This document shows positions 7,468-14,584 of a stretch of 24,224 nt of DNA, piece by piece. The stretch comes from a virus. The position numbers and the translations under genes were made by a program. Within the stretch, counting starts at the first letter, position 1. Each line of letters opens with the position of its first letter. The DNA is taken from positions 1 to 24,224 of the IMG/VR virus record IMGVR_UViG_3300011188_000015; one strand, written 5' to 3'. The notes under the pieces were generated by a model that did not search any database, was not told the origin of the DNA, and worked only from the letters and a program-made list of their open reading frames with translations.

Positions 7468-8674
7468 TTAAAGATTCTATTTTTGCGTCTACTTGTTCTT
7501 GCGTTTGTGCGTTTACTGGCTGGTAGGGCTTTTCAAGTCCTTCTATAGCCGGTAAGTTTTCTAGCCTGCGCACCTCGTTAGGTGCTAGCCAACCAGAGAA
7601 AATGCCTTTACTATACCAGTCTGCTCGGGACTTAATGTCGGTGCGCAGTAAGATGTTGTTGTTAAATCTTGTAAAATATTGTTCAGCTTTTTCGGCTGGT
7701 GTAAATAGTTTGCGGTCGCATTCTTGTTCTAGTTTAAGCTGCCACGGCATCACGCAGTCTTGCTGGTGCTCAATACCTAAATACTCTAATGATGAGTAAT
7801 TTGCATTACTCATGTCCTTAATTTTGTGAGGTGCAATATTTAGAAAGCGGGATATTTCTATAACACCATTTTTCATGGTGTCCAATATCTTGAGCTCGTC
7901 TGGTGTTAAACTTATGCGCTGGTATTTTAAGCCATCGTCTAGAACTGCGGTGTTATGCTTGTGGCCAGCGTTCATGTGCTCATTAAACTTAGTTGATATA
8001 ACCTTTTTATTTTCGAGTTTAATTTGTGATTCTGTACTAAGAACACCAGAACTTATCGCCTTATTATCATAACTCTTACGCGCAAAGTCTTGCGCATTTA
8101 TAGAAATACCCAGAGAAGCTGCCATGTATTTTACAACGCTTATGCCTCTTAAACCCTCGTCAGAAAAGCCCATAATATGAATCATGCTGCTTGCTGGTAT
8201 GGGTAGCGTGTAACCTTTTACGGTGTAGTACAGTTGGTTTTGATATTTCTTAACGTCAGTAACTTCGTCAAATGGTGTGTACACCAGCTCGACCGGTACG
8301 CCACTATTGTTAGTCACAATAACCGCAAAGCCATCGCCTTTTATAATAGCCGACTGTATGAGCATTTTACGAAATGTAAAGCTGGTCATAAGCGGTGAAG
8401 GCTCTTTATGCAATAGCATGTCTACTGGGTGTTCGCTCACACGCTCTACCTTATTACCTACGTTTCTAAATACTTTAAATGGGGTTTTTGCAATGTCGTT
8501 AGATATCTGATCTACGGCATTATAGAATGCCCCTACGGTAAGTGCTGTGCTTTGGTTTACACTAATTCTACCAGGTGCGCCCATATTAAACAAGCCGCCA
8601 AAGATACCAGACGAGTCAACGCTGGCAGCTCTAACGGCTGTAGGGTTTTTTATGAAAGCGGCACCTAGTATCAT
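7460..8674 (-). CDS. Portal protein (HK97 family)
   Basis: A 404-residue protein at the start of the head block. Recognisable family features are LTVGAFYNAVDQISNDIAKTPFKVFRN near residues 47-72, HPVDMLLHKEPSPLMTSFTFRKML, a long segment GLRGISVVKYMAASLGIS at about 175-190, the clip/stem region with DELKILDTMKNGVIEISRFLNIAPHKI, and the C-terminal PNEVRRLENLPAIEG found in nearly all HK97-type portals. It forms the dodecameric vertex through which DNA enters and leaves. The length is normal for the family. A 122-bp gap upstream separates it from accessory genes, so a promoter could lie there. Confidence 0.95.
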   Translation of the reverse strand: MILGAAFIKNPTAVRAASVDSSGIFGGLFNMGAPGRISVNQSTALTVGAFYNAVDQISNDIAKTPFKVFRNVGNKVERVSEHPVDMLLHKEPSPLMTSFTFRKMLIQSAIIKGDGFAVIVTNNSGVPVELVYTPFDEVTDVKKYQNQLYYTVKGYTLPIPASSMIHIMGFSDEGLRGISVVKYMAASLGISINAQDFARKSYDNKAISSGVLSTESQIKLENKKVISTKFNEHMNAGHKHNTAVLDDGLKYQRISLTPDELKILDTMKNGVIEISRFLNIAPHKIKDMSNANYSSLEYLGIEHQQDCVMPWQLKLEQECDRKLFTPAEKAEQYFTRFNNNILLRTDIKSRADWYSKGIFSGWLAPNEVRRLENLPAIEGLEKPYQPVNAQTQEQVDAKIESLNG

Positions 8675-8753
8675 AGCTTCTATTATGAAAAGAGATACAA
8701 AGATTAAATACTAGGTAAGATAAAATAGGGATGAGTTTTCCATTTTTTTAAAA

Positions 8754-8769
8754 ACGCAAGTTTATGCGT
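8754..8769 (-). terminator. Weak intrinsic-terminator-like hairpin before portal gene
   Basis: Arms ACGCA and TGCGT with a 6-nt loop, followed on the minus strand by four T and an A-rich run. The stem is only 5 bp, so read-through of the late transcript is likely. It lies 28 bp after the stop of the small cysteine protein gene. Confidence 0.3.
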
Positions 8770-8796
8770 ATATCTGCTAGTTGTAAAACATAACCA

Positions 8797-9018
8797 CTAA
8801 ACAGGGCATCGCTTACTATAACACTTTACGCCATCCGTTGGTAAGTTGCATACTATGCAAAGGTTGTCCTGTGGCAACGATTTCACAACAACGGGTATAG
8901 TTAATTGCTTTATTAGTGCTTCCCAAATAAGTTCAGGGCTATTAAATTCTGCTCTAAATTCATCTTCAAAAGTATCTTCAATCTTACTTACTATTTTTAT
9001 AAATTCTGCTTTTTTCAT
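8797..9018 (-). CDS. Small protein with C-terminal four-cysteine cluster
   Basis: A 73-residue, AT-rich gene. The N-terminal half is acidic and helical (KIEDTFEDEFRAEFNSPELIWEALI). The C-terminus has CIVC, then C and C within 20 residues (Cys54, 57, 66, 71), a spacing able to hold one zinc ion. I do not recognise a family. It is preceded by a dyad-bearing spacer and followed by a 122-bp spacer, unlike the overlapping genes around it, so it looks like an inserted accessory gene. Confidence 0.6.
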   Translation of the reverse strand: MKKAEFIKIVSKIEDTFEDEFRAEFNSPELIWEALIKQLTIPVVVKSLPQDNLCIVCNLPTDGVKCYSKRCPV

Positions 9019-9056
9019 TTCGTTTATTTATTAAATCCTGTTATCATTCAACGCAA

Positions 9057-9079
9057 CTAACCATACCCACGAGCGTTAG
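9057..9079. repeat. Dyad at boundary of AT-rich gene insert
   Basis: CTAAC (9057-9061) and GTTAG (9075-9079) are inverted around a 13-nt spacer; the stop codon TAA of the upstream gene lies inside the arm. A TAACG tract just after a stop codon also occurs next to the other two AT-rich gene inserts. Confidence 0.4.
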
Positions 9080-9507
9080 CGGTCAGTTAAAGAATTAATC
9101 CGCAATTCCTCACTATTCCGAAAAAAGAATATATTTTGCAAATGATGAAGCCCTTTGATTTCAACTCTTGAAACGTATTCAATCCATAATCCATTTACAA
9201 AATTAATTTGCATACCGAATAAGTTAAAACTTGGAAAATCTTTGAAATCTAATTTTATTGCATTTAATTTTAATAATAATTCTTCTGAAATTGGTATTGC
9301 TTCAAATTCTGAATGTTCAGTATAGTCAAATGTAATTTCATCAATGTATATGTATTCAGAATCTACGCCAGTAACTGTACTATATTTTCTTTGTCCGTAA
9401 ATTAATTTTACGATATTTCCAATACGTATTTCAGTTGGTAAAATAACCGAACCGCTAACAGCATTTTGCCGTAATTGTGGGTTTTCGTTTATATCGTTGT
9501 TTTTCAT
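9076..9507 (-). CDS. Conserved Bacteroidetes phage/cassette-type hypothetical protein
   Basis: A 143-residue AT-rich gene. The order IRIGNIVKLIYG...VTGVDSEYIYI...FEAIPISEELLLKLNAI...KGLHHLQNIFFFRNSEEL resembles a very common Bacteroidetes family of unknown function whose members read like RIGN(L/Y)V ... PIPLTEEWL ... VHQLQNLYFALTGEEL. That resemblance is from memory and should be checked. The beta-rich first half may be a small SH3-like barrel. No catalytic motif is seen. The flanking spacers (56 and 74 bp, each with a dyad) and low GC mark it as an insert between the small 83-residue gene and the cysteine protein. Confidence 0.7.
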   Translation of the reverse strand: MKNNDINENPQLRQNAVSGSVILPTEIRIGNIVKLIYGQRKYSTVTGVDSEYIYIDEITFDYTEHSEFEAIPISEELLLKLNAIKLDFKDFPSFNLFGMQINFVNGLWIEYVSRVEIKGLHHLQNIFFFRNSEELRINSLTDR

Positions 9508-9560
9508 ATTTAGTATTTTAATAATTAATTTTTCGTTGTTTAAGCCACAAATACGGCAAG

Positions 9561-9581
9561 ATGCAGGACGTTATGGTGCAT
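9561..9581. repeat. Dyad in spacer upstream of AT-rich gene
   Basis: ATGCA (9561-9565) and TGCAT (9577-9581) are inverted around an 11-nt centre containing ACGTTA. On the minus strand TAACG lies 9 nt after the stop of the upstream gene. Possible recombination or insertion boundary; not a recognisable terminator because no T-run follows. Confidence 0.35.
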
Positions 9582-9833
9582 TTAAGAAGTAGATTCTTGG
9601 TTTAATCTGAATTGGTCAGGTACTGGGTCTTTTCTAGGGTGATCTGTGGTTATGAACTTCATACCTTCTAGCGTTGTGCGTGCGTTGTCTATGATGCTTT
9701 TTGCAATGGAGTTGATTGCTTTGGAACGTATCATTTCTTTCTCTAGATCGGTGTCTGTAATTGCCTCATCGCTTAGGCGTTCTAGTTGTGCGAAAAGATG
9801 ATTGTTTAAATCGGTTAGCTTATTGTTTGCCAT
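9582..9833 (-). CDS. Small helical phage protein, often found beside HNH genes
   Basis: An 83-residue, mostly helical acidic protein (MANNKLTDLNNHLFAQLERL, then DTDLEKEMIRSKAINSIAKSIIDNARTTLEGMKF). Short proteins with the core NDLNNHLFxQLERL...R(A/S)KAIxxIAxxIIxNA are common in phage and prophage regions, but their role is unknown. The start overlaps the HNH gene by 14 bp, so the two are translationally linked. The C-terminal 25 residues look disordered. Confidence 0.7.
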   Translation of the reverse strand: MANNKLTDLNNHLFAQLERLSDEAITDTDLEKEMIRSKAINSIAKSIIDNARTTLEGMKFITTDHPRKDPVPDQFRLNQESTS

Positions 9834-10455
9834 CTTGTAGGTTTTTAAGTTTGTTGTTAATTTGGGTTATTAGTACCAGAGATTTAATAGTCTCTGGTGG
9901 GTGTTTCATGTGTGAGTTCCGGTGCATGTTTTCTAACATAGAAATGCACTCTAAATTTAAAAGGTCCAAGTTGTTAGTGTTGCCGTCTTTAAATTTAATT
10001 ACATGTTTGTCCGGAATATCCCCATGCGCTTGCTGCCAGATGTAACGGTGGTACAGATCCCACACACCTATCGATGTGCGTATGTACAAGTATTCTGCAC
10101 CTGTTTTGTCTTTACGCAATCTTACTACCCCATTAGCAGGTGCTGTGTTGTGTGGCTTGTGCCCTTTTTTAAACCGGGTGTTTGCTGTTTTTTTAATACT
10201 TTTTGCGCTCATCCATTGTGCCTGCGGTATGCCTTTATTGTGCGACTGCATCCCTTTTTGAAATGTGGTGCTGCGCTTGCGCTGGTCCCGTATTTCTTGT
10301 GAGATGACAAGACCATTTTTAAGCAGGTAGTTATTTACCGCCCCATAGCTACTACCTATGTGTGAGGCTATGCGTTTAATGGGTAGACTTAAATAGTTTG
10401 CGTCTATGTATGCGGTGTCTTGTGCTGTGTATGGGGTGTGTTTTCCTTTGGGCAT
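9820..10455 (-). CDS. HNH endonuclease with N-terminal helix-turn-helix
   Basis: A 211-residue basic protein. Residues ~8-55 form a Myb/HTH-like segment (AQDTAYIDANYLSLPIKRIA, then GSSYGAVNNYLLKNGL), as seen in stand-alone phage HNH proteins. The C-terminal half carries an HNH_3-type core: LYHRYIWQQAHG, then HVIKFKDGNTNNLDLLNLECIS with the N...N and final N/H ligands. Such enzymes cut or nick DNA; many are mobile (homing) endonucleases, others regulate packaging. No intron or intein is visible nearby, so it would be a free-standing version. It overlaps the 83-residue gene at its 3' end. Confidence 0.85.
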   Translation of the reverse strand: MPKGKHTPYTAQDTAYIDANYLSLPIKRIASHIGSSYGAVNNYLLKNGLVISQEIRDQRKRSTTFQKGMQSHNKGIPQAQWMSAKSIKKTANTRFKKGHKPHNTAPANGVVRLRKDKTGAEYLYIRTSIGVWDLYHRYIWQQAHGDIPDKHVIKFKDGNTNNLDLLNLECISMLENMHRNSHMKHPPETIKSLVLITQINNKLKNLQDGKQ

Positions 10456-10497
10456 GGTTTTGAGTTTAGTGGTTCCGTTGTTTTGTTTGTTATCGTT

Positions 10498-10695
10498 TTA
10501 CTGGCTTTGGGAAAACGATTTTTTATCTCTTATAAACTCTTGTATTTTTTCATGAAGTGTTGAGGATAAAGGCTCTTTCATTTTTCCCTTAACCTTGTGA
10601 TGATTCATTTCTAGTAAATAAGCTATTAAAGCAAGTTCGTCATGGTCTAACTCTAATACTGTTCGGTCTTTACAATTATATCTATATATTGTCAT
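10498..10695 (-). CDS. Small hypothetical protein, 65 aa
   Basis: Starts MTIYRYNCKDRTVLELDHDE and continues with helices (LALIAYLLEMNHHKVKGKMK; LHEKIQEFIRDKK). No family recognised. It could be a small regulatory protein. It is followed by 42 bp and then HNH, and preceded by 32 bp. The base composition is lower in GC than terminase. Confidence 0.55.
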   Translation of the reverse strand: MTIYRYNCKDRTVLELDHDELALIAYLLEMNHHKVKGKMKEPLSSTLHEKIQEFIRDKKSFSQSQ

Positions 10696-10727
10696 TTGTT
10701 TTTATTTAAAGTTTCACATATCCCGTG

Positions 10728-10922
10728 TTAATCCACAGCACTGGTTAAATTAACGAACGCTAGGTATAAGCCTGTGCACAGTGTGGTTATCATTAAGACG
10801 GTAACTATTAACTGTCGCTGCCAGTGTGCTGCTATCCAGTACCAGTCTAGTAAGAGGCTTATAAGACTAGCCAGTATTATGGTTATGATGAGCAGAATGC
10901 CTGCGTTTTTTATATTTTTCAT
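10728..10922 (-). CDS. Small membrane protein with two transmembrane helices
   Basis: 64 residues with two hydrophobic segments (about 8-26, AGILLIITIILASLISLLL, and about 38-58, LIVTVLMITTLCTGLYLAFV), separated by a Trp-rich loop with WYWIAAHWQRQ. The topology fits a holin-like or superinfection-exclusion protein, but the lysis genes lie elsewhere. It overlaps the preceding gene as ATGA, so they are co-translated. The function is unknown. Confidence 0.62.
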   Translation of the reverse strand: MKNIKNAGILLIITIILASLISLLLDWYWIAAHWQRQLIVTVLMITTLCTGLYLAFVNLTSAVD

Positions 10923-11149
10923 TTAGATTTCTTTAAATAGTTGGTAAGGTGTGTGCGAAAGCCGCGATGCGTTTCAAATTTGAACTCACCAAATAGTTCT
11001 AAGCATTCGTCGTTAATCGCGTTAAATGCCTCTATGGTTGTGCGGCTGTGTTGTAGTTGCTTAAAATATGCCTGGGTAAAACCTGCATGTGTAGCAAGCT
11101 GACATGCGCGCTGGTACTTGTGGTAAGGTATGTCTGTCGGGTTTTTCAT
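10919..11149 (-). CDS. Small hypothetical protein, 76 aa
   Basis: Basic, helical protein (HKYQRACQLATHAGFTQAYF; IEAFNAINDECLELFG; RTHLTNYLKKSK). No recognised family. It lies 7 bp after the DnaA-domain-like gene and shares an ATGA overlap with the membrane protein gene. It is part of the block between terminase and portal where these phages usually carry variable genes. Confidence 0.6.
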   Translation of the reverse strand: MKNPTDIPYHKYQRACQLATHAGFTQAYFKQLQHSRTTIEAFNAINDECLELFGEFKFETHRGFRTHLTNYLKKSK

Positions 11150-11156
11150 GGGTTGG

Positions 11157-11543
11157 TTATTTAGAAATTTGTATGCTTGCGTAATAGTGGAGCTCGTGCA
11201 TAGAGCTAATAGGTTTTTCGGGCATCAGTGTGCATAGCGATTTTAAGCGCTGTTCAAGCTTTTTACATTGTGCTGCAAATGCAGGATAGGTATCTATTTG
11301 CGACTGTATCTGCTTAATGCTATTTATGATCGTAGAGTGATCGCATTTGCGTTTTAAGGATTGTTCGAAATCTCGTATATCGTATAAAATATAGTTCCCA
11401 GATTTATAAGCAAGCCATCTAAATAGGTGACGGGCTTGTGCTATAGGAAGTTTTCTCGAAATAGAAAAAATAACATCTTTATCTAGTCCTGTAAATTCAC
11501 AAACGATGTCTAGTGCGTGGTCCATGGGCTGTTTTGTTTTCAT
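11157..11543 (-). CDS. Stand-alone DnaA domain IV-like DNA-binding protein
   Basis: The chosen start at 11543 gives 128 residues and a TAATG stop-start junction with the large terminase; an in-frame ATG at 11552 gives 131. The N-terminal ~75 residues resemble the DnaA C-terminal DNA-binding domain: VCEFTGLDKDVIFSISRKLPIAQARH, helix LFRWLAYK, and the signature-like DHSTIINSIKQIQ (DnaA: DHTTVLHAVRKI). In DnaA this domain reads DnaA boxes; here there is no AAA+ domain. The remainder is a helical tail with a Cys/Leu-rich heptad pattern (CKKLEQRLKSLC). It could bind the phage or host origin, or act as a packaging or transcription factor. Confidence 0.72.
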   Translation of the reverse strand: MKTKQPMDHALDIVCEFTGLDKDVIFSISRKLPIAQARHLFRWLAYKSGNYILYDIRDFEQSLKRKCDHSTIINSIKQIQSQIDTYPAFAAQCKKLEQRLKSLCTLMPEKPISSMHELHYYASIQISK

Positions 11544-13249
11544 TAAAAGCATATATTTTGTGGATCATTGTAAGAACTTGACCGGTTTTCTACAGGCGTC
11601 ATGGTACCACCTATGCCCATAACTATAGCGATAAGGCCGTCTATACGGCGGGTGCTGCGTGATTTGTCTAGTCGTAGGTTTTCGTTTGGATCCTCTATTG
11701 TGATGAGGCCGCCTACCTGCCAGCGCAATAATGCATTACCGCCGTGTACGAGTTTGCCCTCTATAACTAATGCCTCAAATTGCTTAGTGGGCGCGGTGTA
11801 GTTAATGATGTTTTGGTTGAACTCGCGCACGTTAACGCCATTGTTTATGAGGTTGTTTTTGATAGCATCTGCATTGTAACGGTCTATTTCTAGAACGGAT
11901 GCGTTGTATTTTGTATACCATTGCAGGACAAGTTTTTCTACTTCATTATAGTCTATGGTTGCGCCTGGTGTCGCTATTAAAAAACCTTGTTCTACAAATG
12001 ACTGATACGGCACTCCGTCCTCTTTTGCTCTTAATGCAATAGTTTTCGCTGGGCAAAAATGCATCACGCGTGTCATAACGATGCCCTGTGGGCATGGATT
12101 TGAAACTACTGAAAGTGCAGTAAGATCCTTACGGGTAGATAAATCTAATGCCATACAGCAGCCGTAGTCCGTAAAATAACTTTCGTCTATAGGCTCTGCA
12201 TTGTGGCCACGCATCCACTCATCGTCTGTAAGCCAGGACTCCATCGCATTTACCCATTTGTTTAAATGCTTTGTGAGAAAGTTGTTTATTTTGCTGGGTT
12301 GGTTTAGGGCTTTTGTAAACTCAGTGCGCAGGTTTTTAATGTCCAGACCATTACCTAGCAGCGGGTTTGCCTTGTACCAGTTAGCCTCATCTTGCCAGTC
12401 GTCGTCATCGTCTAGGTCGTGTATCATAATCCATAGATGTTCGTCTTTTTTTATTCCTTTTAAAATTTCGATACATACCTGCTCATAGTCATAACAGACA
12501 GAGCCTATCATTGCGCCTGCGGTTGTAATTTGGTATGTAATAGGCTGTGATCGCATGACGCTTGAGCTTTCTAGATTTTCTTTTACAGTGTCATCGCGGT
12601 GCGCGTGGTACTCGTCTATGATGCTCAAGTGTGCAGATATACCGTCTTGCGTGCGGCTGTCTTTAGAGAGCGCCATCATTTTACTGCCTAATGGCGGGAA
12701 TAATATCTTAGTTTGCAGGCACTCAAATTTTAGCTTTTTTAAAATAGGATTTGACTTTTTATGCTGAATAAAATCGTGTGCCTGGTCCCAGCATATTTTT
12801 GCCTGTTCTTGTCTGGTGGCACCTACGTATACCTCGCTTGAACTTTCGTTTTCAAAGGACATCATAAAGAGCGCAAGCATAGCCATCTCTGCTGTCTTGC
12901 CGTTTTTTTTTGCACGCTTATCGTAGACAGTAGATATACGGCGCAGTCCGGTACTCTTATTTTTCCAACCGAAAACATTATACAAGCAAAATTGCTGAAA
13001 AGGTGCGAGTATAAATGGCTGCCCGGCTAGTTTGCCCTTGGTATGGTTAATGCAATTTTCGGAAAAGTTTATAGGCATCATTCCCGCTGTGTGGTCTAGT
13101 GTGTAGCCATCGTGTTGTGCGGTTTGGATCCACGAGAAAAAACGAGTTACTGACAGCTGCATTTTGCGGCCGGTAGGTATCGCACCACTACGCACGTCTA
13201 GTGCATAGTTGTATGGTACGCTGTTTTTTATTTCCCGGGTTAGTTTCAT
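11543..13249 (-). CDS. Terminase large subunit
   Basis: A 568-residue DNA-packaging motor of the HK97/Terminase_1 type. The ATPase domain has a Walker A at 111-119 (KRAKKNGKT), an adenine-binding region upstream (PFILAPFQQFCLYNVFGW, 78-95), Walker B with catalytic Glu at 208-213 (LSIIDE), and the coupling motif ITTAG at 241-245. The nuclease domain has acidic residues in CCMALDLSTRKDLTAL (Asp369, Asp375) and LEIDRYNADAI (Asp456). The length is standard. It hydrolyses ATP to translocate DNA into the prohead and cuts the concatemer. Its start overlaps the preceding small gene as ATGA. Confidence 0.95.
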   Translation of the reverse strand: MKLTREIKNSVPYNYALDVRSGAIPTGRKMQLSVTRFFSWIQTAQHDGYTLDHTAGMMPINFSENCINHTKGKLAGQPFILAPFQQFCLYNVFGWKNKSTGLRRISTVYDKRAKKNGKTAEMAMLALFMMSFENESSSEVYVGATRQEQAKICWDQAHDFIQHKKSNPILKKLKFECLQTKILFPPLGSKMMALSKDSRTQDGISAHLSIIDEYHAHRDDTVKENLESSSVMRSQPITYQITTAGAMIGSVCYDYEQVCIEILKGIKKDEHLWIMIHDLDDDDDWQDEANWYKANPLLGNGLDIKNLRTEFTKALNQPSKINNFLTKHLNKWVNAMESWLTDDEWMRGHNAEPIDESYFTDYGCCMALDLSTRKDLTALSVVSNPCPQGIVMTRVMHFCPAKTIALRAKEDGVPYQSFVEQGFLIATPGATIDYNEVEKLVLQWYTKYNASVLEIDRYNADAIKNNLINNGVNVREFNQNIINYTAPTKQFEALVIEGKLVHGGNALLRWQVGGLITIEDPNENLRLDKSRSTRRIDGLIAIVMGIGGTMTPVENRSSSYNDPQNICF

Positions 13250-13512
13250 TGTCTTGAATCTTTGCGCATTTCTAATTTTTCTAATGCTTTGATATCTCCA
13301 GATTTTGCCATGTTAAAAAGTTTTAAATCAATCACATAATCTGACATGTCAATTCCTTTTTGTATTAATAAGGATATTTCGCTTTTACTAGATTTAAGCT
13401 GCTTTTTTACTGCTTCTAAATCTAGGTTTGTCACATTTGAAATTTTAACAGCATCATATCTAAAAACACCGCAATTTATAAGTATGTCCTTTTGTTCGTT
13501 ATTTATTATCAT
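13246..13512 (-). CDS. Small HTH-like protein between terminase subunits
   Basis: 88 residues, AT-rich. The segment FRYDAVKISNVTNLDLEAVKKQL could form an HTH. The C-terminal LFNMAKSGDIKALEKLEMR recalls the tail of many small terminase subunits, where 'GDikALkyLe' is frequent. It may therefore be an accessory or second small-terminase-like protein. The gene overlaps the PLD-like gene by 4 bp and TerL by 4 bp. The function is inferred from context; an alternative is a partner of the PLD-like protein. Confidence 0.65.
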   Translation of the reverse strand: MIINNEQKDILINCGVFRYDAVKISNVTNLDLEAVKKQLKSSKSEISLLIQKGIDMSDYVIDLKLFNMAKSGDIKALEKLEMRKDSRQ

Positions 13513-14084
13513 AGCTGCGTAAATTCTGTTATCCAGTTTTTATGAAAATTATACATTTGCTTATTTTCTTCTAAAAGATATTGTTCGACTCTTGCATTAT
13601 CACTTAGATTACCAGAGCCTTCAAATACTATATGCTTTTCACATTTAGTTTTACAAGCAAATATTTTTGCATGATTTAGTCCAAAGCAAATATTTACATT
13701 TTCATTTATTTTTGAAAAATTAATAAGGGATTCACACCATTTTTCGTAACGCTTATTTTCTCTAAAAAATGAGGATAATAGAATTGTCATTTTTATATTT
13801 CCTGCTGTCACATATTCCTTTAATTTTTCCACGCTCTTTTGATTCATTCTATATATGGCTATGTACATTTCTTCTACCTCATATTTGCTCGTTATATATT
13901 TAATGACTGTTATTGCATTAAAGTGGTTATTTGTTACAAACCTATATTGCGTGCCCTCCTTTAACTCCGAATCTATAATGTCATTTATGCTATTTGCTTT
14001 TTTGCATATTATTTTATCGTATTTAACTCTCGTTTCATATTGCTTAATTGTTTCTTCTTTTTCATTTAGATTATACCAAGCCAT
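13509..14084 (-). CDS. PLD-like (HKD-motif) protein inserted between terminase subunits
   Basis: 191 residues with low GC. Near the C-terminus is a single HKD-type signature: NHAKIF at 137-142 (His138, Lys140), followed after ~15 residues by EGSGNLSDNARVEQY at 155-169 (Gly156, Ser157, Asn159, Glu168). PLD-family nucleases and lipases use two such motifs, often by dimerisation of single-motif chains (as in Nuc). The N-terminal half has a Rossmann-like pattern (YRFVTNNHFNAITVIKYI; EEMYIAIYRMN; IKMTILLSSFF). The likely role is a nuclease, or a DNA-binding protein without activity. It lies where the phage normally keeps only terminase genes, with a 4-bp overlap to the following small gene. Confidence 0.75.
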   Translation of the reverse strand: MAWYNLNEKEETIKQYETRVKYDKIICKKANSINDIIDSELKEGTQYRFVTNNHFNAITVIKYITSKYEVEEMYIAIYRMNQKSVEKLKEYVTAGNIKMTILLSSFFRENKRYEKWCESLINFSKINENVNICFGLNHAKIFACKTKCEKHIVFEGSGNLSDNARVEQYLLEENKQMYNFHKNWITEFTQL

Positions 14085-14086
14085 AA

Positions 14087-14563
14087 TTAAGAACTAGCGG
14101 TTAATTTATTCATCACGTCACCGAAAAGATCTAACTGGTTAGACGGTTCTAGATTTAGTTCTTTTTCAGACTTAGGGTCTAGACCAAATTGCTTGAGGCA
14201 TTGCAGCATTGTTTTGGTTGCATCCCTTTTAAGCGTTAATTCCACGCTTATGTTTTTTGCACCTGTAGAGAAACTTTGTATATAGCCAGTACCTTGCTTT
14301 TTTTTGTTAGCAGTATTAATCGCTTTTACCGAAAATTCAAACTGCGACTTTGCATCTACCAGAATCTCTAGACCGGTAAGATGTATCTTTTTGAGCACGT
14401 CTGCATCTATTAATATTTGTGCTATCAATCGCCAGTGTCTTTTTGAAACCGTGTCCAAATAAGCTGGTGCAGCGGGCACCTTTTTTAATAGCTGGTTTTT
14501 AGGCAGCGACTTTACATTGTTTTTTATAGTTTTCATAGTTACGTGTTTAAGGTCCCCCCTCAT
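14087..14563 (-). CDS. Terminase small subunit, P27 family
   Basis: 158 residues; an ATG at 14536 (giving MKTIKNNVKSLPKN) is an alternative start. The P27 pattern is visible: AYLDTVSKRHWRLIAQILIDADVL, helix LTGLEILVDAKSQFEF, then GYIQSFSTGAKNISVELTLKRDA and the characteristic end LKQFGLDPKSEKEL. It recognises phage DNA and loads the large subunit. In most relatives the large subunit follows directly, but here 838 bp with two AT-rich genes intervene. It lies 21 bp after the HNH gene. Confidence 0.85.
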   Translation of the reverse strand: MRGDLKHVTMKTIKNNVKSLPKNQLLKKVPAAPAYLDTVSKRHWRLIAQILIDADVLKKIHLTGLEILVDAKSQFEFSVKAINTANKKKQGTGYIQSFSTGAKNISVELTLKRDATKTMLQCLKQFGLDPKSEKELNLEPSNQLDLFGDVMNKLTASS

Positions 14564-14584
14564 TTATCTTTTGCGTGTAAACTT

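Noticed and set aside
9019-9581. True integron attC sites at the boundaries of the AT-rich genes
   Set aside because: Dyads and TAACG tracts are suggestive, but the RYYYAAC/GTTRRRY core pairs are not clearly present and no integron integrase is visible; kept only as a modest finding.
10003-10302. Plus-strand cysteine-rich frames opposite the HNH gene
   Set aside because: Antisense shadow; the high Cys content comes from the complement of Lys/His/Gln-rich coding sequence.
9820-10455. Group I intron or intein linked to the HNH gene
   Set aside because: No split gene or conserved intron core is evident around it; the neighbouring genes are complete.
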